A DNA stretch of 64,000 bases from Durusdinium trenchii (GCA_963970005.1 CAXAMN010003836.1:3162-67161), one strand, 5' to 3'; shown: positions 21,473-32,294, numbered from the stretch's first letter. Made by a program: numbers and translations. Notes: generated by a model from the sequence alone, not told the origin.

Positions 21473-21703
21473 TTGAAGGCCGCAATGCTCTTAGTGCCTC
21501 CAGTTACCCTGAACGGGGCAGAAGGATGTTTCACATTGGGACTTGGCATGGCAATTCTGTCTTTTCGGGTCCGCCGCCATGCAGCTGTATGCTTTGTTTG
21601 CTGCTTGCTTTTCCCGCGAAGGTATGAGCGTATGATGCAACTGATGGCTCCAACTATGACAGACAGCTTCAGCTTGTTTGTGCACCAACCAAGCGGATCA
21701 TGA
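21473..21703 (+). CDS. Weak hypothetical ORF
   Basis: 76 codons, reading AAMLLVPPVTLNGAEGCFTL then GLGMAILSFRVRRHAAVCFV and ending at a TGA. It is partly hydrophobic and could span a membrane. It lies opposite the downstream end of the minus-strand gene at 22 kb, and could be chance. Confidence 0.22.
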   Translation: MKAAMLLVPPVTLNGAEGCFTLGLGMAILSFRVRRHAAVCFVCCLLFPRRYERMMQLMAPTMTDSFSLFVHQPSGS

Positions 21704-21976
21704 GTGAGCGCAAGTCACCAACGAATCATTCGTTGGCAAGCTTGCCGCTCAGAGCAGGGATGAAGATGGCTTTTGTACCAGCATCGATGTTTTGAAGTCT
21801 CCTCCCTTGGATTTGATACGGATCATTGAACAATATGCCGAGGACAGTATTGTCGCCAAAAGAGAAGGAGGCACCGTCTATGAGAAAAAACTGTATATGA
21901 AGATTAGTGTTTCTTTGCAGAATCTGCCACTAGACCTCTAAAATTAGGTGATTGGGTCATGTTGTCTCAGGAAGAT

Positions 21977-22604
21977 TTACTTGTAATGTGCCGGGCTGCC
22001 GGAAGAAGGGGATCCAGATGAGGAGAAGTCTATTGCCGAAGACATGTCTGGCTGCCCGATTCCATGCCTTTTAGTGCGCAGTATGGCAAGCTTGCCAAGG
22101 AATTCGGAATATGTATTTTTCGGCATCGACTGCAAGCCAAATCTTCCAACGGCCTTGTGCCCAAATAATCGTGCGAGTGCAGTCAGGCCCTTTGAGGCAA
22201 AATTATTGAATGCGGTAGCTGCCACCTGTAAGGTCCTGGCTTCCTCGACTGTGCCATCTTGAAGTCCTTTATGTTTGCTTTTCGCAATCAGTGCATTCCT
22301 GCATTCGTGCGATGTTTTGTCAAGGTGGCGGGAGCGATTCTGTGTGTTTCTCGTCCACATTCCTCTTGCTTTGCAGTCCCGTGGAGGTGGCGCCCTACAC
22401 GTGCTTTTGCATGCTTTTGCTGAATGCTTCATCGCCATGCAAACGAGGTACTGTATCAATTCTGACCCTGGTCAGTTGCGAAGCACAGGCAATTTGAGCT
22501 ACGACATCGAAGAGGCGCAAAGCATTGAAGCTCATGACATGCTTGCGACAGGGGTTGCCGCAACGTGCCCACAAGTCTTTTTTGCCAAGATGTCTGAGCG
22601 CCAA
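21977..22604 (-). CDS. Hypothetical two-exon gene, possible organellar helical-repeat protein
   Basis: Read on the minus strand. Exon 1 (about 22604-22401) gives HLGKKDLWARCGNPCRKHVM then SFNALRLFDVVAQIACASQL and ends at AAGCAC/GTGTAG. Exon 2 (22225-21977) starts after CTTACAG with VAATAFNNFASKGLTALARL, includes YSEFLGKLAILRTKRHG and ends in a Ser-rich tail (FSSSGSPSSGSPAHYK) with TAA. Both junctions are phase 0 around an intron of about 175 bases with GT and AG ends. The pattern of about 38 residues with f.a..l...a.a.a.a resembles RAP/FASTK-like helical repeats of organellar RNA-binding proteins, common in alveolates. That link is weak; the exon structure is firmer. Upstream exons were not found. 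Confidence 0.5.
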
Positions 22605-24062
22605 ACACAGCGATGCGTCACAAGTTCATGGAAAACGGATGTATGCGGTATTACGTCAATTTATGGCATAGCTATGCCGTGTTCGGTCTGTTTTCTTGGG
22701 TTGTTTGGTCAGACTGAGATGTGGTTAGGCGCCTTTTTCCTCCGATGTTGCTGGTCTCCCAACCTAGTACATAAACGCGTCCGCGAGGGCAAAATTTTGA
22801 ATCAAGAGAACCTTCCAACGTGGGGCTCTCGGAAGGAAAAGTTCAGGGCAGAGGAAAGGGACGCCTTGGGAAGCCGGCAGCGAACAGGGCCGTGCTTCGG
22901 CTGAGGACTCAAGTGGTGTAGGATGTGTAGGAAAGGAGGCTGAGAAAATATAATGTGCAACACTCAGGTCAGGTCTATACACCCCCCTCACCACTTGTTT
23001 ACCATCCCTTGATTGTGCAAATCGCAAGAGGCGGTGGACAATCACATCGAAGCTACTTGAATCGGGATTGTGCCCGGATTGTGCCATCAGCCATCATCTT
23101 CAGGATCGCCTCGTACCATCCAAGAGTCTGCCCAGAGGGATGCTCACCAGGAACTGATTGCGCTTTGTTGGGAGGGTGTAGAGGATCCAAAATGGGATCT
23201 GAGATTCCACTAGCCACACTGAACATGCACTTTCCTGATGGGATTTCGTGAATGGTGCTTCCTGAAATCTAAATGCTTGACACCTCAGGTCGAAGCACCC
23301 CCCCCGCCACCGGCACTGGACACCTGTTCGGGGGCCCAGTGGCGATTCACCTTGGCAAAGCAACAGTTCGGACTCACTCAACCCACTTCCAGAAGGGTGG
23401 TTTTCAGATGTCTTTAGATTCGATTCCTCCAGTTTTCGTGGGTATTCTGGGCAGCCCACTGGAAAAATCCACCCCGAGATGAACAAATGTTTTGGGTGAC
23501 GAGTGCGATTTTGTTTCCCGTTCCATTCGTCCCTCCGGTGCCTTTCAGAGCAAGAATCTTTGCATCAAATGCTCCCCAATGTGTAACAACGGTCACCAGA
23601 TGACATCCTACTTCTCCTTCAACCGTGGGAATGTTCACTATGGGAAAAGGTAGAACTTCCAGGCACCAGTTGTGGGGCCCGGTAGGGTTGCAGATCCGAT
23701 GGTCGACTTCGGAGACAACTTGCGGATGATTGATCAACACCTGCAGCCACAGAAATGATGGTTGGAACCCACTCAGGAGCGCGCCCCGTGCCTTAAATCT
23801 TGTTTCTTTTTCAGAACCGGCTTGGCCTGTATGGGTCATAGGACCATTTTCTTTTTTTCGTATCTCCTTTGCACGAGCTTCGAATAGAGATCCTTGTAGC
23901 TCATTACTCAATCCGAACCCTCAGCTTTCATTGGGCATCAAAGATCCTGGTATCGTCCACATATGCCATAACGCGTCATACTCTTTGTTCAACTTCCATT
24001 GTCTCCACATCCACATCCTTCTACTCTTCCGTCGAAATGGTGTCATTCTCTCCCTGCACCTC

Positions 24063-24185
24063 GGCGGGCGTTTTGCCCAACGGGCGCCGTGCGTGGTGCG
24101 GTGCGGAGGCGACGACGAGGAGCTCGAGCGCTTGCGCTGCAGCCACCGCGTGGGTTGGGCGCCGAAGGAGTTGCCCCCGCCGCAG
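24063..24185 (+). CDS. Hypothetical exon
   Basis: Strongly coding-like plus-strand frame: GRFAQRAPCVVRCGGDDEEL, then ERLRCSHRVGWAPKELPPPQ, ending at GCAG before GACAGACG, a possible GA donor. Four cysteines and an acidic cluster are visible but no domain is named. It lies 3.4 kb upstream of the J-domain exons on the same strand and could belong to that gene or a neighbour. The opposite strand gives Arg/Ser-rich shadows. Confidence 0.42.
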
Positions 24186-24324
24186 GACAGACGTGCCATG
24201 GAGCACAGTACTGCTCGAACATCGAGTGGTGGTAGCACATGTCTTGTGGTGGCCCCATTGGCAGAGTTGTATCATGACTTTGGGCAATGTTTGTTTTTGT
24301 TCCATTTGGTTCCGTCCTTAGCCC

Positions 24325-24636
24325 TTGAGTATTGTCACCACCTGTAACACGGCAGTTTTCCGACCCACCCGACTTGGCCTCCAGGACGGAGTCGAAGCCT
24401 TTGGTGGCCTGGCGGTTTCGTGTTCTCCGGTCGACCGGGTCCACTGGGGTCTTGGAACAGAAACATATGTTTCAGGAAAGAGGAAAGACCCCTGGTGGAG
24501 AAAAACCATACGAAAGATGCCTCGATTTTCTTCCCTGATGTGGTCAGATCCCTTGTCAGACGAGTTAGCTTGGGATCAAGGTGGAAAGCGGTCAGGGGAT
24601 GTCTCTGACTCGCTCTTCTCACTGGTTGGCAGGTGA
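24325..24636 (+). CDS. Hypothetical ORF or exon
   Basis: A 103-codon frame with an even coding pattern: TAVFRPTRLGLQDGVEAFGG, VDRVHWGLGTETYVSGKRKD, MWSDPLSDELAWDQGGKRSG. Two other plus-strand frames overlap, and one (24332-24538) is also fairly protein-like. Function unknown. Confidence 0.35.
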   Translation: MSIVTTCNTAVFRPTRLGLQDGVEAFGGLAVSCSPVDRVHWGLGTETYVSGKRKDPWWRKTIRKMPRFSSLMWSDPLSDELAWDQGGKRSGDVSDSLFSLVGR

Positions 24637-25752
24637 TTTCGGTGCCATTTCGAGAAATCAGACCCCACCATGTGTGGCTCAAACAATTATGACAATCCAC
24701 AGGTTTTAGTCGATGGTTTCTTTCAACAGATGCACCCTATGACCCAATATGAAAAGGGCACGACCGTGTCTTGTTTGCCTGGCAAGGGTGAAGGCTGTGC
24801 ATGAAATTGCCTTGGGATTATTGGTCACTCCTCTTCAATCTGGATGTGGGTCGAAACCAGACACCCCAACTTCACGGCAGATCAGCCTAAATCCGTTGTG
24901 TTTTTCAGCTTCCAGGGCACTCGGACAGGATCTTCACGACCAACCTGTGCCCGGAATGCCACGGTTGCTGGTTGGCTTTGAGTGAAGCATTACGGCCACT
25001 GAGGCGATGACCCCTGGTTCGCGCAGCTGGAGGTGCGGGAGGCTTTGGCAGAGGCTGTTGAAGCGCATCATGGGAGCTTCAAGATCTTGGCGGCATGGAT
25101 GGCAGTGAGATTTGGATTGAGGGCGGCCGGTTTTTTGAGCGATGATCACGGGCGTCTTCTTTCGAGGAAGGTTTGAATGATTTGTGATGGTGTATTTGAA
25201 CCAGGACCTTCAAAGTGACCTCTTTGGAGTCTGTAAGTGTTCTGGAATGTGTTCGTCGTTTGTTTCCACACGGTCTCACTAACCCAGGCTCATTCATGTA
25301 GATGACAAGGGAGTTTGCAGAGTCCCTGTCTTAATGTTAGGAGGTCGATTGCTGCTTGTCTCGCCACGGGTAAATGTTCACTGGATGACAAGGGGAACTT
25401 CCACCTAGAGCTTGGGTCGACTCCATTTGCCAAGAGTTTGATCTGTCCCCTCTTTTGCGGACAGATCCAGCCGGTCAGGTGGACCGAGCTTTGAACACTT
25501 CCCCAAGAATGAGGATTTTCGACTTCGACTTTCCTGGTTTTGGGTGGATTTTGCCATATGGGGGATGGGTCTTGTCGCCTGGAGCCCTGGTCCACTCGGT
25601 AGCGAACGACCAACACAACCGGTCGGTCGGGTGCGTCGGTCGTGCGCCCAGGTGGGTGATCCAGCGGCCGAGATTGCCAGGAGCTCGGGCCGGAGTGGCC
25701 TGTGTGGCCTGTGGGTTGCGACTCCCTGAAATCGTCACGGTGACGTGGATGG

Positions 25753-25848
25753 TTCTCCACCCTAGTAGCTTCTTGCTACTAGCTTAGTAGCGATGGCCTC
25801 CACCTAGTAGCTTCATGTAGCTTCTAGTTACTAGAGGCTTCTAAAAAG
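25753..25848 (+). repeat. TAGTAG-type short interspersed repeat
   Basis: Repeated CTAGTAGCTTCTTG, TAGTAGCGATGGCCTCC and related units. The same building blocks recur at 33467, 46248, 47073, 54043 and 63462. Units are about 19-23 bases in variable order, a modular short repeat without coding capacity. Confidence 0.8.
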
Positions 25849-26048
25849 ATGGCTCCGATTCTGGAAGACCCTGGTTAAGGACCCAAACAGGTGGTGCCCA
25901 TCCACTTCCGGGTTTTGCTCGGAGAGCATCCCGTTCGGGTCGCTCTGTTTTTCCCGAATCCAAAAACACATGAAATGAAAAAGGTTTGCCTCCAGCTCAA
26001 AAACACTGCTGGGGACGTCGGGTCCAAGGCTTAGGGTTGTATAGTCGA

Positions 26049-26064
26049 AGCACACACACACACA
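26049..26064. repeat. (CA)n microsatellite
   Basis: About eight CA units. The flanking 25.9-27.4 kb has long frames on both strands (177 codons minus at 26148-26681; 261 codons minus at 27119-27904) that I judge to be chance. Confidence 0.85.
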
Positions 26065-27620
26065 CTGACTCACTAACATGGAAAGCTCACTCTGTTTGGA
26101 AAGGAAAGTCGACTTCCAAAGGACCCTTTTCATCCCTTTTCCACTTTCTATGTGATGTGTTCGTCAGAGTGTATCCTTTCTTCTCGCCACCCGAGTTTTT
26201 GGTGTTGGATTGGGATATGGTTTTGCTTTGAGACGACCGCTCGATGATTATTTTGGAGGGCCACCAGTGGGGCGTCCGTTTGCTCAGCCCCTTGGAGTCG
26301 AAAAGGCTGAAAATGCATCCCAACTGCTTTGGCTGGAAAGGCCTTCATTGGTGTTCCTATCTTTCGCCAGGATGTGGATCTTGTGGATGTTTCATCATCA
26401 TACGAAAAGAAGGGCTTGAGAAAACCACAGTTTTCGATCATGTCGATCCATGTCCCCCTTTTTTCTTTTGTCGATGTCGACCTGCTTTTGTTCGACGAGT
26501 TTCTCGCAGAGTTCCTCCCCGCTCCCCATATGCTTCCAGTGCGCCCACGTATCGTGGGCCTCTTTTTGCTTATCCGTTTGATCAAACTTAGTCTTAACAC
26601 ATATTCCCTTTTTCTCCCACCGTGTAATTGAATTGTCTGAATTGTCTTAGGGGTCGCGGTTGGGATCAATGCTGTCAACAAAGCATTTCATGTGTCCAAG
26701 TTCGGACCCCCAAAACTTGCGAGAACCTGCGCATCGAACATCTAACATCCGCGGCACAAAGGCGCCGGAAAGCGCAGTCGAAACGTTCACCCTATGACGA
26801 ACGACCCAACTCGTGGGCCGACCTGGTGAACTACCCACCAGGGCAGTAAGAACTTCAGTGGTGTCTTCTGAACCCCAAACCAATTCATACAATTCAATTC
26901 CACACGCACGTGGACTGCGCCATTGGAAAACGTGCTTTTGCACAGTTGGGTTACGCTTCCTCAAACTACTTCACCTCCCGTCTTTGGGTTTGGAAGATAA
27001 GACTACCATCAATTGGGCGTTTTGGAGAGACCTAGGTGTGGTCCACAACCTGAAACGTACTCATTTGGCCTGCAGGCTTGGCTATTTCACTTGCTGAACC
27101 CTTTGAAAACCACAGTGTTCAACAAGTGCTCAGTTCAGCCAGCAAGTGTTGAATATGCTTTTGACACTTTTTGTTATGCATATTCGTCGGATATGAGGGC
27201 ATAAAACTTTCAGAAATCCATTTGGGGATGAAGCGATTCCTGCCCCCATTGTCAAAGGGAGGAAGTCCAATGGCCGTAACTTTCCGTCGGGTATCGTTCC
27301 CACCTTTGAACTTTGGCTTGAATCCCAGACACTTCTTCGTTTGGGTGCTCTCTTTAACTCGGGGTGTAAAGATGTGTTGAACAACTGGCATCTTTCTTTG
27401 GGCGGGCTGTGATGTCGAACAATTCGACGAACATGGCTCTTCTTCTTGGAACATTGAACTCGGCTCCAGAGTGGGCTTGAGTAGTGAATTCGACTCGCTG
27501 TCCCGCGGTGTGAAATCTGGAGCCCTGGTCGACCACGTAGCCTTTTCTAGGTCAACCGGTCGGTTTTTCGTGGTTTTGACCCACTGCCACTTGACACGAA
27601 CTGAGTCTTTGCCCACCGCA

Positions 27621-28440
27621 GGATCTGCCCCTCCGAAGGATCTGCCCCTCTGAAGTCGGGCGCCGTGCTGCGGCTGGGGGGTGCCAACGGTGGCTTTGGC
27701 GAGCCGGACGTGGCCTATGCCTACCGCCGGGAGTGCCTGTTGGGGATGGGTCGGGGCAGCGGAAGGCTGGTCGGTGTGTCGCCGCAGGGCGTCATCACAA
27801 CGATGGCTGTGGGAAGCTTTCCTGTGGTCTTGTAGGGATGCTGCAACGTGAGGTTTTGGTTCTTGAGAGATTTGTGATGGTTTGTGCAAGTGATAATTAG
27901 ACATGTTTCGGCAGCCGCATCAGGTTTTGGGGATAAGCTTGCTAGGAGCTAGTGATGTGGGTGATTTGTAGAACCCTGATTCCCCCAGGAGCAGGCGTGA
28001 TCCGTTCATACCTAGGTCAGCTCTCCCGCGCATTGCACCCTGACAAGAATCCGGACCACCCTCACGCAGGCGCGCCCGTCAGAAGGCTCGATTCGTTCAA
28101 CGCACGAACTGCGAAGGATGCCAATGGGATTCAGATGCTGAGGGGTAAATTGGCACTATTCTTGTGCCAACTTTCAGCTCCAAGCAATCTCAAGCAATGG
28201 GCGTGTTTTGTCAATTCGGGAGACACTCCCAACCGCCCCAAACCAATAATGGAGGCGTGCATATTGCCCGATGTGTTCCTTCTCAGGAATGTTCCACCTC
28301 CCCAATCCCGAGAGATGTCCTTTTGTCGTGGAAGGCGCGGGTGGACAGTGGACAGTTCGAGCCTCAGGCGAAGCCTTTCGGCGCCTGAAAGAGGCGCAAG
28401 ACGAGCTGAAGCAGAGCATCTCGGCCGAAGACACCGGGGA
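27621..28440 (+). CDS. J-domain (DnaJ/Hsp40-like) protein, three exons
   Basis: J-domains stimulate the ATPase of Hsp70 chaperones through an HPD loop. Exon 1 (to 27730) gives GAVLRLGGANGGFGEPDV then AYAYRR (helices I-II). Exon 2 (28021-28069) gives LSRALHPDKNPDHPHA, with HPD at 28036-28044. Exon 3 (from 28368) gives EAFRRLKEAQDELKQSI (helix III). The spliced spacing Tyr-x7-HPD equals that of classical DnaJ. Exon 2 is 49 bases and phases agree at both joins. Intron 1 (27731-28020) would start GA and intron 2 (28070-28367) starts GC; both end AG. The start and C-terminus are not resolved: exon 1 may begin after CCGCAG at 27620, and exon 3 is open to 28498. No G/F or Zn-finger part is seen, so it is probably a type III J-protein. 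Confidence 0.75.
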
Positions 28441-28979
28441 GATATGCGGTGGAGCTCGCGTTGATCGGTCAGACCTGCAAGTAGCTGATTTCAGATGAAC
28501 GGTTCTTGATGTGAGGTAATTTCAGTCTCAGACTGTTTGAGGGGATGTGTCAAAGTATTTGCGCTTAACTGCTTTCGATGTTTCGTTTGTACAAGGAGAC
28601 TTTGTCCTTTGCAGAAGCTGAGTGTGAGTGTGGTAGAAGATGGAAGATCAGGCAGGCTTCACATTGGATGGATGGACTGCCAATTGATCACAGTTGGGGG
28701 TGTCCGCAAATCATCCTTAGGTAGCTGTTGGGAGACTGGCTGTAAGTGGGCCAGCAGTCAGAGAGGAGACAGTGATTTGGTTGAATTTCACTTCATATAC
28801 AACTTGAAATCCACAGAGTACCTAGGGCTGATTCGACAGCTAAGATCAATATGAATATGATGAATGATTTGACGCAAGTGTTCATAGACTCATGATGACT
28901 CATGACTCATGGAATCCTCCTAGAATGAGACGCTATAAAATATGTCGATCCTGTTCCCTTACAAAATGTCTTGGGAGTT

Positions 28980-29385
28980 ACATTTTATAGTCCCAAACTG
29001 GAGGGCCATCATAGAACGAAGGTTTTGGAGCAGAGGTCCGCACAATCTATAAAAGGTCTGTTCCATAAGAAGTGGATCATATTTCAGAGGGTCAATACAT
29101 TCTGTAAAACAAGTTCTGAAGCAGACACCAGCGATGGATTGCATATTTTGTGGTTCAACACATTTTATGAACAGCACAGGCTTTCACTCTGTCGACGTGC
29201 AAAACACATGAACCTTTTTGTCAGGCTGCTGTTTTGTCTGTGAGGGCCGCTGAGAGGGCCTGGGAGAGGGTCAAAGCATTTTATCTATAAGCAGCGGGCC
29301 CCGCCATGCTGAAGTGGGCATGTAGCGTTTTGACATTCTATAAATCCAGCGGTTTATTTTAGGTGGTTATCCATTTTATATATAG
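28980..29385 (+). repeat. Degenerate ~59-bp periodic array with CATTYTATA cores
   Basis: ACATTTTATAG, ACAATCTATAA, ACATTCTGTAA, ACATTTTATGA, GCATTTTATCT, ACATTCTATAA and CCATTTTATAT start near 28980, 29042, 29097, 29159, 29275, 29334 and 29369. Spacings are 62, 55, 62, about 117 (two units), 58 and 36. Several cores follow GGGTCAA or GGTTCAA. The rest of each unit is poorly conserved. No ORF of note. Confidence 0.5.
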
Positions 29386-29663
29386 CGTCTATTTTTGTTA
29401 TGAAATGAACATCCACAGCCAGCTCCTCACTCAAGAGGGGTCTCATGGAAGGTTTTGTCAGATCCGAGGAACAGTCTTGGTGGAATTGTCGACCTACCGG
29501 CCCGGCTTCTTCCCACGCTCGCTGCCACTGACACCCCCAAACCTTCGACCCGGGTTGTTTGAGCTAAGCATATTTGTAAGTGAGGGGCTCAAACAATGCT
29601 GTTTCAATCTACCCCGAATCCACACCCTTCCCAGGCAAAACGTGCGGGGCGCGCCCTTCCTTT

Positions 29664-29691
29664 GACACACACACACACACACACAGACACA
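29664..29691. repeat. (CA)n microsatellite
   Basis: About twelve CA units with one interruption. Confidence 0.9.
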
Positions 29692-29933
29692 CATATCATC
29701 TAAAGCCGAAACAAGGGGCGTCATCTCTCTCGTCCGCACTTCCGGCGAAACAAGGGGCCTCAGACGTGTTTCATCGCGACGCAAAGCCCAGGTTGCGGGT
29801 ATTTGGATGTGAATTTTCATTCCGAAAGCAAAACAAGAAACATTGGCCCAGTAAGCCGCTGGGCCGGGTGTACAGCTTAGAGCGCTGCAACGCCATTGCG
29901 CTCCGCCGCATCTGAACGGGTGCAGAACTTGAG

Positions 29934-29996
29934 GCCTGGAGCAGCAGCGGAACGTGCTGCGGGGCTTCAGTGCCCTCTTCCGTGTGAAAGACGAAG
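29934..29996 (+). CDS. Hypothetical short exon
   Basis: Between a TTGAG acceptor and a GAAG/GA possible donor, 63 bases read LEQQRNVLRGFSALFRVKDE with GC-ending codons. It looks like an amphipathic helix. Neighbouring exons were not identified. Confidence 0.33.
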
Positions 29997-30394
29997 GACT
30001 GGGAGGTTTACACTCCCTGAAGGTTTTCAGGACCAGGTTCTACTGGGTCAGACTAGTGCCTTTGTCCCCCTTCCTTTTCTTTTGGTTTATACATTTATAC
30101 TTTTGTGGCGACTTGGAGGGTCTGATATCGCTGATCCCATGAGCGAAGGCGATTGGGGTCAACGAGTCGCAGACTAAATCCTCGACGTGTCGCAGGAGGA
30201 GAGTTGTGACAATGCTTGGGGAGAGCCTTATAGGTGGTGGGAGCTCCATCAGAGAATACATCTCCTTATACGGCTGCGGGCCAAAATGGGGGTATGCTGG
30301 TTGACCTCCGAAAATGATCGAACATGAACAGAATGGACTACCAGACATGGTCAACCTACCAGGGATCAGGGGTCCGGGTTTAATGATACTGTAG

Positions 30395-30561
30395 CCCCTC
30401 AGAGAAATCTCCGGCTTCACCTTGTAGCACCTCTTCATGACGTCCTCTCGCACCATCTCCTCTCGCAAAGGCTCGATGAAACGTGCGGCACCCCGATCGA
30501 TGCGAGTTTCATTGAAACAAGCCATGTCCCGTAAATTTCTTGACACTTCCAGCGATTTCAT
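30395..30561 (-). CDS. Hypothetical minus-strand exon
   Basis: Starts at an ATG (30561) or in frame upstream. Reads MKSLEVSRNLRDMACFNETR, IDRGAARFIEPLREEMVRED, VMKRCYKVKPEISLRG. The codon pattern is strongly coding on this strand and the plus strand is not. The frame stays open to 30040, but the later part (IIFGGQPAYPHFG and on) is less convincing, so the exon probably ends near 30395. No family recognised. Confidence 0.5.
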
Positions 30562-30700
30562 TTTCTTTTTCCAAGTTGGCCAAAGAGGAGCTTTTCAAGC
30601 AGCAGCTATCCGACATCCGAGCTTCCAACGACTGATGAACTACTCCACCTGATAGTCATAATCCACCACCAGTTCGGGGTAAAATGAGTCGTTTTGACCA

Positions 30701-30892
30701 ATGCCAAGCACCGCTGTTCCGGTGCGGTTTCGGATTCGGCGTGGAGTCGCAGGGGAGCTGCAGATGAAGCGTCCGCAGTGTGCGCTGTTGGCGGAGGCAT
30801 CCAGGCTTTTGGGTGCTGTGCTGGCGCTCACACCCCAAGGCGGATGGCTTGGGGGTGGCCGGACATCCCGGATTTTGGGATTTGAAGGCTGA
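30701..30892 (+). CDS. Hypothetical ORF or first exon
   Basis: ATG-to-TGA, 63 codons: MPSTAVPVRFRIRRGVAGEL, then QMKRPQCALLAEASRLLGAV and LALTPQGGWLG. Basic then hydrophobic, GC-rich third positions. It could be a targeting leader. Two other frames are open across the same block. Confidence 0.35.
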   Translation: MPSTAVPVRFRIRRGVAGELQMKRPQCALLAEASRLLGAVLALTPQGGWLGGGRTSRILGFEG

Positions 30893-31234
30893 CAGCGGAT
30901 CGGGGCCAGAATCTGGCGATACGGGATTGGGGAGAAGAGGAGGGGGAGCAAAAAGGTGAAAGCAGAGCTCCACGTGTACTGTATTGTTGAATGATAAAAT
31001 CTTGCATCACCTGGGACAAAAAAGGCTCTGGTACTTCCTGTGTGGCAGGGGCCTCGCAAACCTGGACCGTTTTCCTGAGGATTCGTGCCTCCCGGAGCAC
31101 TCCAGCGAGCCAATGCCTTCCTCCGACGCCTGGTTGTTTGACTGGATGGTTGCGATGCACCCGAGGCATCCGTGCCCTCCAATGAACATTCACGTGAAAA
31201 GAGTTTGGAGATGTTTGGTTCGGGTCCCACCCCT

Positions 31235-31440
31235 GTTGGAGGCCATTGCTATTGAGCTGGAGGCCATCGCTCTTAGGTCTTAGGTTGGGTGCTATCGCTA
31301 GTCAGTTGGAGGTGATCGTTATTTCTATCAGGTTGGAGGCCATCGCTATTAGTTTGGAGGCCATCGCTAGTAGGTTGGAGGCCATCGCTATTGGGTTGGA
31401 GGCCATCACTATTAGGTTGGAAGCCATGGCTAGTAGGTTT
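31235..31440 (+). repeat. 21-bp minisatellite reading a heptapeptide
   Basis: About nine copies of GGTTGGAGGCCATCGCTATTA with small changes. On the plus strand one frame reads LEAIAIR/LEAIASR-type heptads and stays open through most of the array. A 21-bp period keeps the frame, so it could encode a helical repeat, but the array interrupts no recognised protein. Confidence 0.85.
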
Positions 31441-31709
31441 GCAGCAGGGTGTCAGATCCTTCCGGATTCTTCGTCGCAGCTGACCAAGACACCATGGACT
31501 TCCCGCATGGGCCGACAGGTTCTACAGTGGACGATCATTTTTTGGTTGCACCCAGCCAACTAACGGCCTCATTTGCCGAAGCACGCGGGGACCAAAGACA
31601 AAGATTCTGCCCACAGTGTGAATCGATCAAGTCTAAAATGGAATCAACAAGTTCGCCACCCTCGCTACTTCTTTCTGTTTTTTTAGATATTTCATTTCCC
31701 TTGTTCGAG

Positions 31710-31821
31710 ACACGCTTTGAGCAAGGACTGCCAGAAGGCACCTGGGCGTGGTCGACAGCATCCACTGAAGCACTGTTGGCGCAGTGGAGGGACGAGAAAG
31801 GACAGCTTCTGGAGGCGGGCG
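31710..31821 (+). CDS. Hypothetical exon
   Basis: After TTCGAG the frame reads TRFEQGLPEGTWAWSTAST, then EALLAQWRDEKGQLLEAGAG, with clear codon bias. The same frame is open from 31449 and an upstream portion (SDPSGFFVAADQDTMDFPHG) is moderately protein-like, so both may be exons of one gene. No domain recognised. Confidence 0.4.
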
Positions 31822-31866
31822 CGGGCATAAGCCAAAGATGCAGAATCGGATAGAATGTGCAGTTTC

Positions 31867-32265
31867 TTACAGGTTGTGCATCTCCAAGGATCTCCTGTGT
31901 TTGATTGGCCATCCTTTTTGAAGCTGCAAGTTGGAGTCAGCTTTCGGGCTCGGTGTCCAGCGATAGTTGACTGAGGAGGTTGCAATGCAGGAGGAGACAA
32001 GGACTCGAAAGAAAACAAGAGGGTATGGCCCAGACAACAATTGAGCAGCATTGAGTCGGCAAAGAAACTGCAAAAGATTTTGCTCCTTGCCCTGTATTTC
32101 CAGTAAGGAGTCTGAGAGCCAAAAAGGGGAGTGTGATCCCAGAGGTTCAAGGGGGCACCCTTCTTTGAAATGAACTGAATCCTGTTCCCTCTTCCTTTCA
32201 ATGGTGGTTCCAAAAAGAGACCCAATCAAATTCACAGGTCTATACCGCGTGTCTATACCGTCCAC
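31867..32265 (-). CDS. Weak minus-strand ORF
   Basis: 132 codons on the minus strand, with LLEIQGKEQNLLQFLCRLNA then AQLLSGPYPLVFFRVLVSSC. Base composition is near neutral and two minus-strand frames overlap. Some segments look protein-like, but no family or splice sites are apparent. Confidence 0.25.
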   Translation of the reverse strand: MDGIDTRYRPVNLIGSLFGTTIERKREQDSVHFKEGCPLEPLGSHSPFWLSDSLLEIQGKEQNLLQFLCRLNAAQLLSGPYPLVFFRVLVSSCIATSSVNYRWTPSPKADSNLQLQKGWPIKHRRSLEMHNL

Positions 32266-32294
32266 TGAGAAACTGGATCGTACCTTGCGTCGCC

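Noticed and set aside
27119-27904. 261-codon minus-strand ORF
   Set aside because: Overlaps the J-domain exon on the other strand, and its codon use and composition (Ser/Pro/Lys/His-rich) look accidental.
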